Shown: positions 10,090 to 22,446, numbered from the stretch's first letter. The stretch is 64,000 nt of DNA from Sabellastarte sp. h YS-2021 (GCA_964017235.1 OZ024938.1:49636332-49700331); one strand, 5' to 3'. A program made the numbers and translations. Notes: generated by a model from the letters alone, not told the origin.

Positions 10090-12600
10090 TTCCCTTAAAA
10101 ACTGTTTGGACCGGTTCTAGTTGTACCTTATTTCAATTTACAGTTACCAAAAAACCTTCATTTTCTGATATTGAAACCCTAAATGAAATGTTTCTTCTTC
10201 TGCACTGTCTAAAGCACTTCTGGTTTTGTTACAGTTTTTTTATTTGGGGGCCGAGTTTGCAGGGGCCGAAATTTAGAAGCCCAATTGCCGAGGGCAGAGT
10301 TTATATGGAGCGGATTTGTTGAGTGCCAATTTGACAAAGGACCTCTTTGTCCAACTCACTTTCTAAATACTTGATATATTAAATAACTCAAAGGGTGAAG
10401 AACTATTATATGTTGGAGAGGTTTCCAGAGTAAAATGGAAATACATTGTAGTACTTTTGTTTTATTGGTCCACTTTGTTTATTATAGACAATATCTGCAT
10501 TAAAATGAAATATATGTAAAAAAATTAAAGAAGATTTTATATTTCAACAACACCTTGGAAATGCACGATAGGATAAAACTTTCATCTTTGATGTTTTATT
10601 CTGTACAGAATCACACTGCTTATGCTGAAGGAAAGGCCTCATTTTGGAGAAATATTCAAATAACATTTCAGGGGTGAATCTGTTGTTGATGGATGGCTAT
10701 CTCAGTGACGTATCCTATTATACAGCAGGGTGTTCTTTCATAACTGAGAGAGATGCTTGGATATTTGAACACCAGACTGACCAAATTAACAACAATCTCC
10801 ACATATATATCAACGATAAGTGTATATACAACTGTAAAGCTAAAATTCATGAATATACAATCTTGGAATGACCCCCACAAGAAACCATTCGCCAAAAAGT
10901 GTCATGCACAAGCACACTGTAGGGGTATCAGGAACATGTAAGAGGAAAGTACAATGAACATTTTAAAGACGTATATCCTTTGCAAGAGTTTATCATTCCT
11001 CTCATGTCTCTTATCAGTATATAAAAGCTGATCGTTTGAAAACTTAAGCAGATTCAAGGATATCCGGTTATAATGAAATAAGGATATCAGCTTGTGCTTA
11101 TATTCCAATGATAAATCCATGGAAAATTTAACTTGCATAGTTAAAGAAGTGAGTTACACATCTTTCCCTTGAAAGTTTATTCGATGAAACTGTATAGAAG
11201 TAAATTGTAGCTGTTTCAAGCACTTCTCGAATAAAATGTCAGGTAAGGTTTCCAATAAAAAATCCTCAAAAACATTCACTGAAAATCCCTTTTCAGGCAC
11301 ATCATTTCAGTAGAATGAATTGTATGGCATAGGTGGATTGATATTATTTAGATGTGTATTGTTTTCAGTGAGATGATTCTTTTAGTTGAAGAGCAATAAC
11401 TTTCTGTGATTTTTTTCGGATTATTTGATCTAGTTATGGTTTCCTTGGTTCATTAAGTAAAGCACACTTAGTATGGTAGACCACTCAGCATTTTTACATT
11501 GCTCCACACACATCTAGTCGATGATAATATACACTAGTTTTGTTTGTTTTGCTACAAATGGCAAGTTGGGCATTACACTTTTCAGTGTGCCTTTATCAAA
11601 GTTTGTTAGGTCAAGATCACTTTGATAGAGGAACACTAACATTTTTTTACTACTTGCTATTTCTTTTCAGAGTAATTAAAAGCTCTGAGCTGAGCGGTCT
11701 GGAATTGAGATAAAAAAGGGGTCCCCCTTAATTCTGTCTTTAATTGTCTTTTGAAAGTATGAGGGCTTATGCTGATGCCCAACCATCCCTCACTATAATA
11801 TACATAAGAGTAAATAAAGTAAATAAAATTATTTTTTATTTAAAATGTTTTGCGTAAATGGAATGAATATCTCAAAAGTTTTTTTTTTTGCATATTTAGT
11901 CATTTTGATGTAATTTAGATGTGAATTTTATTTATTTTGATACATTAGCTTGTTTTAGTTCAATGAATTTGTATTATAAATATGTGGAATATTCAGAAAT
12001 TCATATTCCCTACACATGTTCTCCTTAACGTGTATATTTTTTCTTGCTGAAATGTTGAAACTAGGACTGATATTCTAATGTATCACGTTAAATCTATCTA
12101 TATTTAAATACAAGTTACAAATAGGCAAGATATTATAATATGCTGTGAGTAAAGAAAAACATCCTTTAGTGATAATTCCTTATATATTTTAACAGTATGA
12201 TATTATGTGTATTTTATCTATTAACGTATCTATAACCATTAATGTATCAGCTATTTACATTACTGGTTAGAGAATTGATACATTACTGGTTAATTTTGAT
12301 ACATTATTGATTGATGATACGGTATTAGTCAATTTTTTCTACGTTATTGGTTAGCGGATACATTACTGGTTATTGATACGTTAATGGTTGTAACATATGT
12401 GATTCTTCAAACCACACGTGCACATGCATGTCTAGTGCTTTCCCTTCTATCTGGACAAAGTGTCGGTCATTTCACACAAGGTTTCCAAGTTTCTTGATAG
12501 TGCCTTAGTTAGCTGTAAGTATGTCACTTCGAGGTTTCATCACTAAGTCTGACTAAAACTGGAAAATCTTACTTCTATAACAAACTCTTAATACATGCCC
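10090..12600. other. Gene-free stretch
   Basis: No supported gene. Around 12210-12390 there is a cluster of degenerate direct and inverted copies of GATACATTACTGGTTA, with an outer inverted pair (AACGTATCTATAACCATTAA versus GATACGTTAATGGTTGTAAC), possibly a small decayed foldback element. Confidence 0.4.
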
Positions 12601-14250
12601 AGGGTTATGAGTATTCCCCTGTCTGGAATGTTGTAGACACTAATAGACAACTGTTTATAAAGTTTAGCAAAACGCCCAAATCAGAAACAAAATTTCTGCA
12701 GTTCTGTAATGACAAACAAATTATGTTAACAAGACCATACACATGTTAATTAAATACTGGAGATAACCCTCTTGCTGAACAAGGTTAATAAAATATTTTA
12801 CGTAAACTTTTACAAATCTAGCCCCAGTAAATGTAAAAAAATAATCAATTCTTCAATGCAAATTGAAAACCCTAGTCTGGCATAAAGAGTAACTTTGTGA
12901 TGGTCTGATGAAGGGAAATGAAGTTACAACAGTCTTATAAGCTATGCCCAAATGTAAATCTCCAGGTGCTGAACGTTAATCCACTGACTTTTTTTGGCAT
13001 AACATCGGTGGACAGTTGTTGAACTTATATTAATTTTAAAAGAACCCTTTCAAGTTGGGAAGCTTTCACAAAAACAGAAATGTGGAGTAAGTGCTTTACT
13101 CCCAAACGGAGACAAACCACGTAAATTAATAAATAACTGGCACCTAATTTCGCTAATTAACAAAACTTGTAGCATCTTATTTGGAGTTTTAGCGCAAAGG
13201 TTAAAAAGGGTACTTCTCAGAATTATAGGAAATTAAGAAAAGGGATTATTGAAAAGATATTACATCAGTCACCATATAAGAATGGTCTATCATTTCATTG
13301 TGCACGCTTATTTTGATAATAAGAACAAAAGAGGTGTTGTTATTGGATTTTGATACAGCTTTCGACTCCATTGAATGGGATTACTTAACTTATGTTTGCA
13401 AATATCATGCTTTTGGGCCACAGTTTATTTGGTGGTTTAATTTCTTTTATAAAAAAGCCTCTCTTTGTTTATTTTAGCCACTGAAACTTTAGAATCAGAG
13501 ATTAAAATAATTAACAAATAAGGGATATCAATTGGTCTTTATGTTTATAACACTTTCTTAATGTTAAATGTCTCTGAATCTTTCAGGGAAAATGTGTTGT
13601 GCTTAACATTTTTCATGTGCATTCCATATTGAATATAAATTTAGATAAGACTACCTGTTTAGGCAAACTGAAATGGGCGCACTCAGTCTCTAACAATTTA
13701 TATTTAAATGGGCTCAAGGAATTCAAGTTATGGACAGTAACTTTTAGTGTGATTATTAATAAAATCTTAGAAATCACAATTTATAGACATAAGAAAATAA
13801 ATATTTAGTTTATATCAATGTAACAACTTGCCTATCATGGGGATAGTTATTGTGATCAAAAACTTGGTGCCCCTGAACTAGTATTATCAGATAATTGTTT
13901 GGCCGACTGCAGAAAAAAAATAATACACCGATTTGACTAAAAACTTTTTAATGTCTTCGACAATGGTCACACAAAAGTGGCTAGGTGATATCTGAGGAAA
14001 TGTGTAATTGAATTAAGTTTTAAGCTCATAAATATGTTGCTGCACATTGAAGTAATGAATGGGTATCGAAACTAATAAGTAGTCAGAATTGGAAAACCAT
14101 TTTCTACTGAAACTTTCCTTAATCAATGAAAAGACGAACTTTGAAACCTCACTTGGATATAACCCCTTAAGTTAAACCTCAAAATCTTTAACTCTGTTAT
14201 CTAGATAATATAAATAGATTGTGTTTGAATTATATATTTAATATAATAAG
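12600..14250 (+). mobile_element. Decayed Tx1/L1-like LINE (reverse transcriptase region)
   Basis: Pieces of a LINE RT can be read in order despite stops and shifts. Near 12940-13010 there is a KSPGA...STDFFW segment. At 13085-13215 there is LLPNGDKPRKLINNW followed by ISLINK and LAQRLKRVL. At 13350-13475 there is LDFDTAFDSIEWDYL with FGPQFIWW. At 13620-13760 there is NLDKTTCLGKLKW with a downstream FKLW..TFS block. The catalytic FADD box is not visible. Assignment to the Tx1/L1 group rests on the NNWRPIS-like and DFEKAFDSI-like wording and is inference. Confidence 0.65.
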
Positions 14251-14299
14251 AGATATATTGACTGTAGGTCAGTTAGAAATAAAGGTCCAATATTTCTGA

Positions 14300-14800
14300 C
14301 GTGACGTCCACTCGTTCACTAGACCAACTTGCAATGAATGAGCCACAAAAAGGTCCAAATAACACTGATAGTTTGATTTGCTCCACAGCTCCATTGCAGT
14401 ACCAATTGTGTCATACACCCAGTGCTCAAGGTCTCGGTGGTGGTGGTTGCGTTTTTGTCAAGTACAGTATCCATTATAAAATTGTTGATAGTCCTTCCTA
14501 TATGCCATATATTGAAAATATTGCCATTGCCATATGATAACCAGCTAGACCTTGTGTGGTTGCTCTTGTTTATTGACCACCTGGCTCATGTTCTGATGCA
14601 TTCTTTGATTAATAATTCATTCTCTTTGAGTACCTCTCCTCAGTAAGTACTTCTTGTGGCGATTTCAATATAGATGTTGACACAACCTCCAATGATAATC
14701 TGAAAATTTAGAATAATCTAAGGTCATGTAACTAAATCGGCTGTTACAGCACTCCACCTACATAGGCTCTTTCTTGATATGATCCTCACTCCTTTGGTTT
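14300..14800 (+). mobile_element. CR1-like LINE fragment, endonuclease domain
   Basis: Shifting among frames gives an AP-endonuclease C-half: NTDSLICSTAPLQYQLCHTP, then GGGG.FVKYSIHYKIVDS, then a CGDFNIDVDTTS block near 14655-14690 (the conserved GDFN motif), then a LDMILTPLVSN segment near 14770-14800. It stops where the Harbinger terminal repeats begin. The RT part of the same LINE type resumes at 19.11 kb on the same strand. Confidence 0.65.
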
Positions 14801-15542
14801 CAAATATTTGCTTAGTCCCAGACCTTCTGTAAGGGTCGGTTGTGGTCGGTTGTGGCCGTGGGAAAAATCAAACATGTTTGATATTTCACACGACTACAAC
14901 TGATTCATATTTCCCGCCCTCAACAAAATGTCCAGTCCCAGGCGTCCTCAGGCCTCCTCAGACCCAAATTTACACAGTCGTGTGTTGTCCCAGGCCGCCT
15001 GCGACCCTTAGTCTCAGACCTTCGTAGCTTAGTCCCAGGAGGCCAGTTGTTAATCCCAGACTCAAATATGATGCGTATGAATTTCATGCATCTGAAAGTT
15101 AGTTGGTTGCATTAGTCCCGGAAGCCTCAGACCGTCTGCGGTGTCCTGGGACCCAAAAATCTAGGTCTGGGACTAAGCCCTGAGTAAGGGTAACCGACCC
15201 TAACCGATCCAAACTGGCCTCCCCAGGACGCCTGGGACCACACATTTTTAGTCTGCGATGGTCTGAGGACGCCCCAGGAGGCCTGGGACTAACAACCGAT
15301 TAAGGACGGACTCTTTTCCGCGCGTCTGAAATGAAAGCGAGGCAATGAGGGTGTCTGGGACTATATAAGCGACTGCGCACACATTCTCATTGTTACTGAC
15401 TGTTTGGCTACTGAGAGACGTGTGTCACTGATTTGTAGGGGGTTTTAGTTTTTATTTTATATATTATATACTTGAGCTTAGGGCAAATTTCACAGTTAGG
15501 AGACACATTTTACTATTTTTTTATTATTTTGTTGACTGGATT

Positions 15543-16381
15543 ATGAGGAAAGAGAAAGGAGGGAAGAGAGGAAGGAAAAAGATGGATGAGAGGGAGAAGG
15601 AAAGTGAGGTAGAGGAGAGGAGTGAAGTTATTACAGAAGAAGGAACTGAGAGGAGAGAGGAGGAGGAGATTGAGGAAGGTCCAGCTATTGGGGAAGCTGT
15701 GGCAGAAGAAGAAGAGAGGTGTGAAGAAGATCCAGAGTGCCATTCTTCAGCCAAGAGAGCCAGGGTGTGTGCCACTTTTACAGACATTCAGGAAATTTCC
15801 ATTGTGGAATTTGTAAAGCAGCACCCAGAACTGTATGATAAGGAACATCCACGTTTCCACGACAGGACCAGAAGAGAGGCTCTCTGGGCAGAAATATCTG
15901 CAGAACTCAAGCTCAAGCTGACAGGCAGCCCTTCTTCGACTACGTGGCATCAGAGGCCGAAAAGATGACTCAAGAAGAATTTGAAGAGTTAAAGGGCAAG
16001 ATATTTAGAGACATTGAAACTATCAAGAGCAACCGTAGACGTCAGCAATTGCCCAGAAGATCAGCCACTATTACCACGGAGTCGCAGAGGGTCGGGACAC
16101 TGCCACCAACCACTCAACAGGCGTCTAGTTCCACTCAAGCAGCAGCTGGCAGCAGTTTTGTCTACTATACACCAAGCCCCATTGGCTTCAGCAACCCTAC
16201 ATCTGTCCTAACTGTACAGGACGAAGGGAGCAGACATAACCTGAGTGGAATTTTAAGCCAGCTACCTGATCTGACATCAACACAGATCGTCGGGCAGCCA
16301 CAGCCACAACAACCGCAGCAGCAGCTCTTTACTATCACCACTTCAGCACCACCTCAACAGCAGCAGCAGCCTCCTCAGTAG
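15543..16381 (+). pseudogene. Harbinger accessory protein (MADF/BESS type), frameshifted
   Basis: The first frame (15543-15968) has a Lys/Glu-rich N-terminus and then a MADF-like segment starting at about residue 85 (IVEFVKQHPELYDKEHPRF, then REALWAEISAELK). It is interrupted just past the middle of the domain. The next frame (from about 15930 to 16381) resumes with FFDYVASEAEKMTQEEFEEL, resembling the BESS motif of MADF-BESS proteins, and ends in a Gln/Pro-rich tail. A frameshift or deletion near 15920-15935 has removed the rest of MADF. In active Harbingers the partner protein helps bring the transposase to the DNA; this copy is probably non-functional. Confidence 0.7.
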
Positions 16382-16734
16382 CCATCCAGTCAGGGCGGGT
16401 TTTTGACCTGCCAGGCCCTTTTCAGGGCCACCAAATCTTCCAAAAACAATTATTCAGCTGCAAGTTATTCCAATTCCCCTCCCAAAACAAAAAAAAACAG
16501 TACAAATACTTATCACAAGAAACAAAAAAAGCCCAACACTTACACCACCCCAAACATGAAATAAATAACCCATGGTACCACACATAACAAAAAAGGCCAC
16601 ATAAAAAAAAATTTTAAAAAAACTCCCAATATGGCCATTAATCAGCCCATTTTTAGATGAAAATCCATGGGATAGTTTAAAATCTGTAATTGAAAAGTCC
16701 AACACTTGCACCTTCCCTAGAGTTACAAGGCATT

Positions 16735-16930
16735 ATCACATACCAACCCACAAACACACAAACCCAATAACAAACATAACTCCCAACTGACAGACAAACC
16801 CACAGACAAACCTAACTTCCAACTGACAGACAAACCCAATGACAAACATAACCACCAACCGAAAAAATGACAAACCCAATAGAAAACAAAACCCAAACCA
16901 AAAAACTGACAAACTGTTTTGCAAACATAA
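16735..16930 (-). repeat. Minisatellite arm 1 inside the Harbinger element
   Basis: On the minus strand: repeated TTGGGTTTGTC and GTCAGTTGG words in units of roughly 40 bp, the same word family as the plus-strand array at 17160-17480. Confidence 0.65.
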
Positions 16931-17159
16931 TCTCCCATTATTAAAATCAGTTTAGTAGTTATATCGAATAATTATTTGTCAAGTGGAGTAGAAGAATTTA
17001 TTTTTAAGATTTCCAGGAAAACATTTCTGCTTCAAATATATTTCCAAAATAAATCCCAAATTAAGTGAAATGAGGATGTAGCTTTCATATTATATGCAAT
17101 ATTTATTCTATTTAGCAATTCATGTTTGGGTTTGGGTCCTGTTTTTGAGAATATTGTTT

Positions 17160-17480
17160 AGCACTGGTTTTGTCTGTTTGTCAGTTCGGTCACTTCTGTT
17201 TGTCATGGGGTTTGTCTGTTTGTGCGTTGGTACAAGTTATGTTTGTCATGGGGTTTGTCTGTTTGTCTGTCTGAACAAGTTATGTTTGGCATTGGGTTTG
17301 TCTGTTTGTCCGTCTGAACAAGTTATGTATGGCATGGGGTTTGTCTGTTTGTCCGTCTGAACAAGTTATGTTTGGCATGGGGTTTGTCTGTTTGTCCGTC
17401 TGAACAAGTTATGTTTGGCATGGGGTTTGTCTGTTTGTCCGTCTGAACAAGTTATGTTTGGCATGGGGTTTGTCTGTAGC
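17160..17480 (+). repeat. 43-bp minisatellite arm 2 inside the Harbinger element
   Basis: Six to seven units whose core is GTCCGTCTGAACAAGTTATG and GGCATGGGGTTTGTCTGTTT, with a spacing of exactly 43 bp between AACAAGT words at 17274, 17317 and 17360. With arm 1 it forms an inverted repeat between the convergent genes. Confidence 0.8.
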
Positions 17481-18658
17481 AAGCATAGCTCATTAATTGT
17501 TTTTGGAATATTTGGTAGTCCTGAAAAGGACTGTTTGTTAGTCCTGAAAAGGACTGGTTACTGCAGCAAGACTTATATTCTGCCATCTTGCCAGGCCTCT
17601 GCTCCCTCATTATTGAGTAATCCCTCTGTCTCTTGGCTTCTCTAGCAGGGTTTCTGTCTTGGCCACCACCAGCAGCACCACCAATCAATCCACAATCACC
17701 AGGCACATCATCATCATCGTCCTCCCCAGGCTGCTGACCACCAGGCAATCCATTCTTCTCTGGTTAACATCCTTCTGCCATAGGGTTTCATGAGCCAGGT
17801 CTTCAGGGCAAAAGCATCATCTGCCAGGATGAAGTAGGGTACATCTGGACCACCCTGGATTATAGGAGCTGGGTCAGGGAAGCCTATCCTGCCATCTTCA
17901 ATCCTCCTCTTCAGCTGAGAGGCATTAAATATCTGGCCATCTGAGCAAGATCCTTCTGTACCTGCATCCACCCATCTAAACTTATACTGTCCATCTACCA
18001 GGGCCAACATCACAATGGAAAAGAACCCCTTGTAGTTGTGGTAGAGGGCTCCACTGTTCTTGGGTTTCTTCAGGGCCACATGCTTCCCATCCAGGGCTCC
18101 CAGGGCATGATTCCCTCTCCAGTTCTTTCCACTCATCTGGGGTAGTAGGACATTTGAGGTACTCTCTGGTGAACTCATCCTGGCCCTGCAGACCTCTGGT
18201 AGAAACTTGGAAATGGTGGATCTTCCAACCCTGAACTGACAGGACAATGATGTGTAGGACTCCCCAGTGGCCAGATATCTGATGGTGAGGGCTAACTTCT
18301 CCCCAACACTGATTGGAGCTCTGTAGTTGGTGGCCTGCCTGGCTAGGTGTGGTTCCAGTCTGGTCTTTATCATTTCAAAAAATTCTGGGGTCATCCTCAT
18401 GTAGTTGGTGAATCCTGGAATGTCTGTGGCATACAGATCGGCCATAATGTTGTGGTAGGCCCCCCTCTCCTCTCTCTGCAGTAGCCATGGCCTGACCCAC
18501 ATGTTGTGCCTTCTTCTAGGTCTCTGTATGGGTGGTGGTGGTGGTGGTGGTTGCTGTGGTTGACGTAAAAATTGGAAATACATGATTATTTGTAACTGAA
18601 TAAAAACCAAAAAAGCCCTAAGTTGTTGTTGAATCTGTCTTCCATTAAAAGGTGGCAT
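17452..18658 (-). pseudogene. PIF/Harbinger transposase (HARBI1-like), internally deleted
   Basis: ATG at 18658 opens 314 codons: a Gln/Pro-rich leader, a helix-turn-helix region (LSCQFRVGRSTISKFL), then the DDE_Tnp_4 catalytic domain with LGALDGKHVALKKP (first Asp) and GSCSDGQIFNASQLKRR (second Asp) and LADDAFALKTWLMKPYGRRM. After LTREE the frame leaves the family: the segment expected to hold the SRARRVVEN-type motif with the catalytic Glu is absent. A family-like C-terminus (REAKRQRDY) resumes in another frame at 17540-17700. The transposase lacks its third acidic residue and should be inactive. Confidence 0.82.
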
Positions 18659-19107
18659 CCTGCTGTGTTCCTAGAAAAGCAATGGTGATTAGATCGCGGA
18701 TTTTATATATATATATATACCCAGAAAATCCAGCAACTTTGCAAAACAAGAATCGGCGATCCTGGTCTGGGAAAGGATGAGGAGGCCTGAGGAGACCTCA
18801 GGATGCCGGGACTTAATCGTGTGTTAGTCGGGGCTTAGTCCCAGGAGGCCTGAGGCGTCCTGGGACCCGGTCGGTTTGTCTGCGACCGGATCGCGGTTGA
18901 AACCGACCAGAAATGCGGCTTAGTCGGTGCTTAGTCCCAGACCAGTCGGGTACTGTCTGGGGCCACCTGAGGTGTCCTGAGGCCTCCTGGGGATGTTCTG
19001 TTCTTAATCCCAGACTTCAATACCGACCCAGTATTCCCGCCCATTTTTGCTTTTTTTTCACCGACTGTCCACGATTAAGGGTCCCAGACAGGATCGGGGC
19101 TTAGTCC

Positions 19108-19905
19108 TTTGGTAGAACAGGGGCATTACTCTACTGATCAAAAAGGCTTCGATACCTCTTCATAAAATTAAGAACTGTCACCCTGGGTCTGGTTAGGTTT
19201 TTGTCTCAAAACTCATTGACCAGATGCTTACTTCTCGGATAAAATACAATGTTATGTCTCTTTGACTGGAGAATGCCAGTCAGACAGCTTACAAGCTTAA
19301 TCATCTGACTGAAACTGCTAAGACTTTGGTGTGTTCACCGTTTTTACTATGATTTCTCTTTTTATGCATATTCAGAGTACCTGTAAGGCTAGCTATGTTC
19401 AAATCAGGGATTTTGTGTGACTCATATGAATTTCATATGAGATGCTGTTTTTATGGATACTAATGCTTTGGTTGGTAGTTGACTTGGCTTGTGCAATTCC
19501 TAGTTCAGGAGTCTCTCTCCTCTTGATCTCTACAAGCTGCAATGTGTCCAAAACAGTTTGGCTACAGTTATTACCAATATCACCAATTTGTCCCATATCA
19601 CTGCTGTAAGAAAGACTATTGAACATCACTTTGTGTTTAAGACTATCTTACTAGGGCACAATTTCCTACAAAGTTGATTCCCTAAATAATTTAAGAACCT
19701 GTTCTTAAACACAAAATTGTGTGCAACAAAATTGTGTGCAATACTTATATTAGGCAATCGGATGGTATGTTACTTGAGGTTACACACTTTGCCTCATCGG
19801 TAGTCTACTAAGCATTTTGGTGTCAATTTTGCATATAATGCTCCAATGATCTCTCTTCTCATTCAGAAAAAGTTAAAAAATCTTCTCTCTGTAAAAGCTT
19901 TTTGG
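19108..19905 (+). mobile_element. CR1-like LINE fragment, reverse transcriptase C-half
   Basis: Readable in pieces: SKLIDQMLTSRIKYNVMSL and SQTAYKLNHLTETA near 19200-19320 (RT fingers: SK.IE..V, QSAYR..HSTETAL), then YKLQCVQNSLATVITNITNL with HITAVRKTI near 19525-19625 (the CR1/L2 LQ.VQNSLAR block), then KHFGVNFAYNAP near 19800 (C-terminal FGDRAFSYAAP-like block). Same strand as the endonuclease piece at 14.3 kb. The stretch between the endonuclease and RT domains is missing. Confidence 0.65.
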
Positions 19906-19964
19906 TTTCCCTCAGTATTTTCCCATGGGTGATGAAACCCCATATCTCAGCAGGCACAGACCTT

Positions 19965-20370
19965 TGAAAACACGTTGATTTAGTGTTGAAAATCGATCCT
20001 GACATTGATGTACACTTTTTCAACACTAAATCGAAGTTAGTTTTTGCAACATGAAAAAGTAGTCATTTTTTAGACATGAAATCCTTGTGATTTAACATTG
20101 AAAATTGATCCTGAAAGTTTTTCAGCACTAAACCTAAGTTAGATTTTTGACAAGAAAAGTAGTCATGTTTCACAAGAATAATCAACACTAAATCTTGTTT
20201 AGGTTTCCAACATTGAAAAGTGGTTATGTTTTAGACTAGAAATCTTAGTGATGTGTAGGGTTGAAAATTGATCCTAAAATTGATGTACACTTTTTCAATA
20301 GTAAATCCATGTTTGATTTTTGAAGGGAAATGTAGTCTCATTTTGGAATAAAAGCATATTCAATATGGGA
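19965..20370. repeat. Three diverged tandem units with internal inverted words
   Basis: Units of about 125-130 bp begin with GTGTTGAAAATCGATCCTGA, GTACACTTTTTCAACACTAAAT and AAAAGTAGTCATTTTTTAGAC. TTTAGTGTTGAAAA and TTTTTCAACACTAAA are inverse complements, so each unit can fold. Confidence 0.65.
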
Positions 20371-22220
20371 AAATGTATGACATGAGTTTGTTAATTATGC
20401 ACCTTCCCTAAAAGTGGTGAGCTTTTCAAAACAAAACAAAACAATAATAATAAAAAAATAGGAACAATAAAAGCAATGATAAAAAATTGTGTTATAGCTA
20501 GGTAATTTTAATTTGTCCTTAGATCTAGCATTGTCTTTTTTATTTGTTGGTATTACCTCAAGGAGTATTTTTTATTAATTGGTAAGTTAATTACTCTATA
20601 TCTATGATATATTTGGCTATGAAATTATCACAAATTTCACATATATTTTGTGTTTTAATGGCAGCTCTAGTTTCAAAGAATAGCAATCAAACTGGATATC
20701 AGTTTTTAAATTATAATTCTACATTGAAAACTACCCTTGTGAAATAATGCTTTCTAATATACAAAAATAGTTCGTCTGCAGTAAAAAGAGTACATTGGTG
20801 GATCATCAAAATCATTAATATGCAATGAATATGTACATACATGTATTTATAAAATCTATGTGCTACATTCATTCCTATTTACAAGAAAAATATATTTAGA
20901 TAGAATAAGAAAATCAATTGTCAAAAGCAGCATGAACCTAAGCTCATCAATTATAGAATTTAAACATTCTGAAAATACAACAGCTCTGTGGTAACATATG
21001 GTTCACATATTATCTTATCAGTACTCCTTGCTGTACTCACTCCTAGGTCTGTGATTGAAACTAATTACTGACAGGACCACACAATAGGAAGTGTTTACTC
21101 CGTCTCAAAAGCATGACGTGGGCTTGTCTATCTAGGTCCACTCTTCTGTGGTCAAAGTTGAAAACTAACTAAGCTGGGGCAGAAACGTGGCGAAGTTGTA
21201 CACATTTAGCTTTGTTCTGTTTTGTTCAAATCACATTCAAAAGATAAATATTTTGAAAGAGAGGCTACAAAAAAGCATTGTGATTTTTCTTGAGAGTTTC
21301 TTTCTAATTGCAATGCCTATTTTAATATAATATTTCACAAGTTTTGCTTGATAAAATAATTAGACATAGATAATGTCACTTAATAAATATTTGTTTAAAT
21401 ATATTGCTAAGAATTCATCAGATTATTAAAATTTGATTATCTTATAAAAGGAACATAAAATAATGGATATCTGGGTAAAAATACAAAAGATACATAACGT
21501 ATAACCATATACTGAGTTATGAAGTTTGATTTACATGCTCATGCAATATTATGAACAGATACAATAAAACAACCACCCTCAACAAGTCCATGAACAAGTT
21601 ATCATATATACATGAATTAAATGGAAATTACCATTTTACATATTATTATGAGAATTCAGCTAGCCACATGAGAAGCAGTGGTTGGAGCTACTAAATGAGA
21701 AAATAAAATAAAAATAATATAAATGCCATGATTCCATAAAAAATTAATTTGTGTTGGAGTAACATAGATTAAAACATTGGATCTAACTAAGAATAATTTC
21801 CAACTTCAAAACATACTTAATACAGTATTAAGGTATAACTTTGATTTATTATCTTAGAATTTTATTTTTTCGTTTATTTTTATTATTATTTTTTTTTTTT
21901 TTGGTTGTTGTTATTTTCGCATAAACTCCGGCCGGCTAAAATTTCTCTCGACAAAAATCGGCAAGAAACCGGAAGTTTTTTTTCTAGTATACACAAACAT
22001 AGGTATTTAAATTCTTTAAAAAGATTAAATTATTTCCTTTTGTCCAAAGCAGAATTGGTAACCCGAATTTATCCATTATGCTCCATTCATATAATATAAG
22101 ACTTTAATTTAATGAACACATTTTAGTCCACTGACTCCACCGAAATTTATCGCTTGAGTTACACTGTACGAATGTTAGACAGTGATACAAAACAGGTAGC
22201 TTAACCCATATAATGTACAC
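20371..22220. other. Gene-free AT-rich stretch
   Basis: No coding frame, SINE or clear inverted repeat was identified on either strand. Confidence 0.45.
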
Positions 22221-22446
22221 GGGTGGTCACAAAGATAAAAGGACACGAAGATAAACGGTCTTGACAGTTTGGCTTATCTTAGTCGATTAAATAATTAAAT
22301 TTCACAAAATAAATAAATGTCTTGATAATTTATATAAGCACATTCTGTTACTTAGTTCATGCAATTTTGTTGCTTAGACTACTTTTATTTGAATAAAATC
22401 TGAGGACCGTTTATCTTCGTGTCCGTTTATCTTTGTGTCCACGCAT
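22221..22446. mobile_element. Inverted-repeat MITE 1
   Basis: Arms of about 38-40 bp: left CACAAAGATAAAAGGACACG and on to AAGATAAACGGTC at 22260; right GACCGTTTATCTTCGTGTCC and on to TTTATCTTTGTGTCC at 22440. Only one mismatch in the inner 30 bp. The interior is not coding. Confidence 0.75.

Larger units (their letters stand above)
14811..19107. mobile_element. PIF/Harbinger-type DNA transposon, degenerate
   Basis: It contains the two genes diagnostic of this superfamily, a DDE transposase (minus strand) and a MADF-type DNA-binding protein (plus strand), arranged convergently. Both ends are filled with short repeats of CTTAGTCCCAG(GAGGCCTGAGG) in both orientations. Possible terminal inverted repeats are CTTAGTCCCAGACC at 14811-14824 with GGTCTGGGACTAAG at 15164-15177, or GGGACTAAGCCC at 15169-15180 with GGGCTTAGTCC at 19097-19107. 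The exact boundary and the 3-bp target duplication are unresolved. A second small element may be nested at 14811-15177. Confidence 0.75.

Noticed and set aside
14842..15027. Plus-strand frame at the Harbinger left end
   Set aside because: It consists of translated subterminal repeats.
15513..15787. Minus-strand Ser/Leu-rich open frames
   Set aside because: They are the reverse complement of the Lys/Glu-rich leader of the Harbinger MADF protein.
16454..17645. Open frames rich in FVCL/GLSV words on both strands
   Set aside because: They come from the TTTGTCTGTTTGTC minisatellites and have no protein-like variation.
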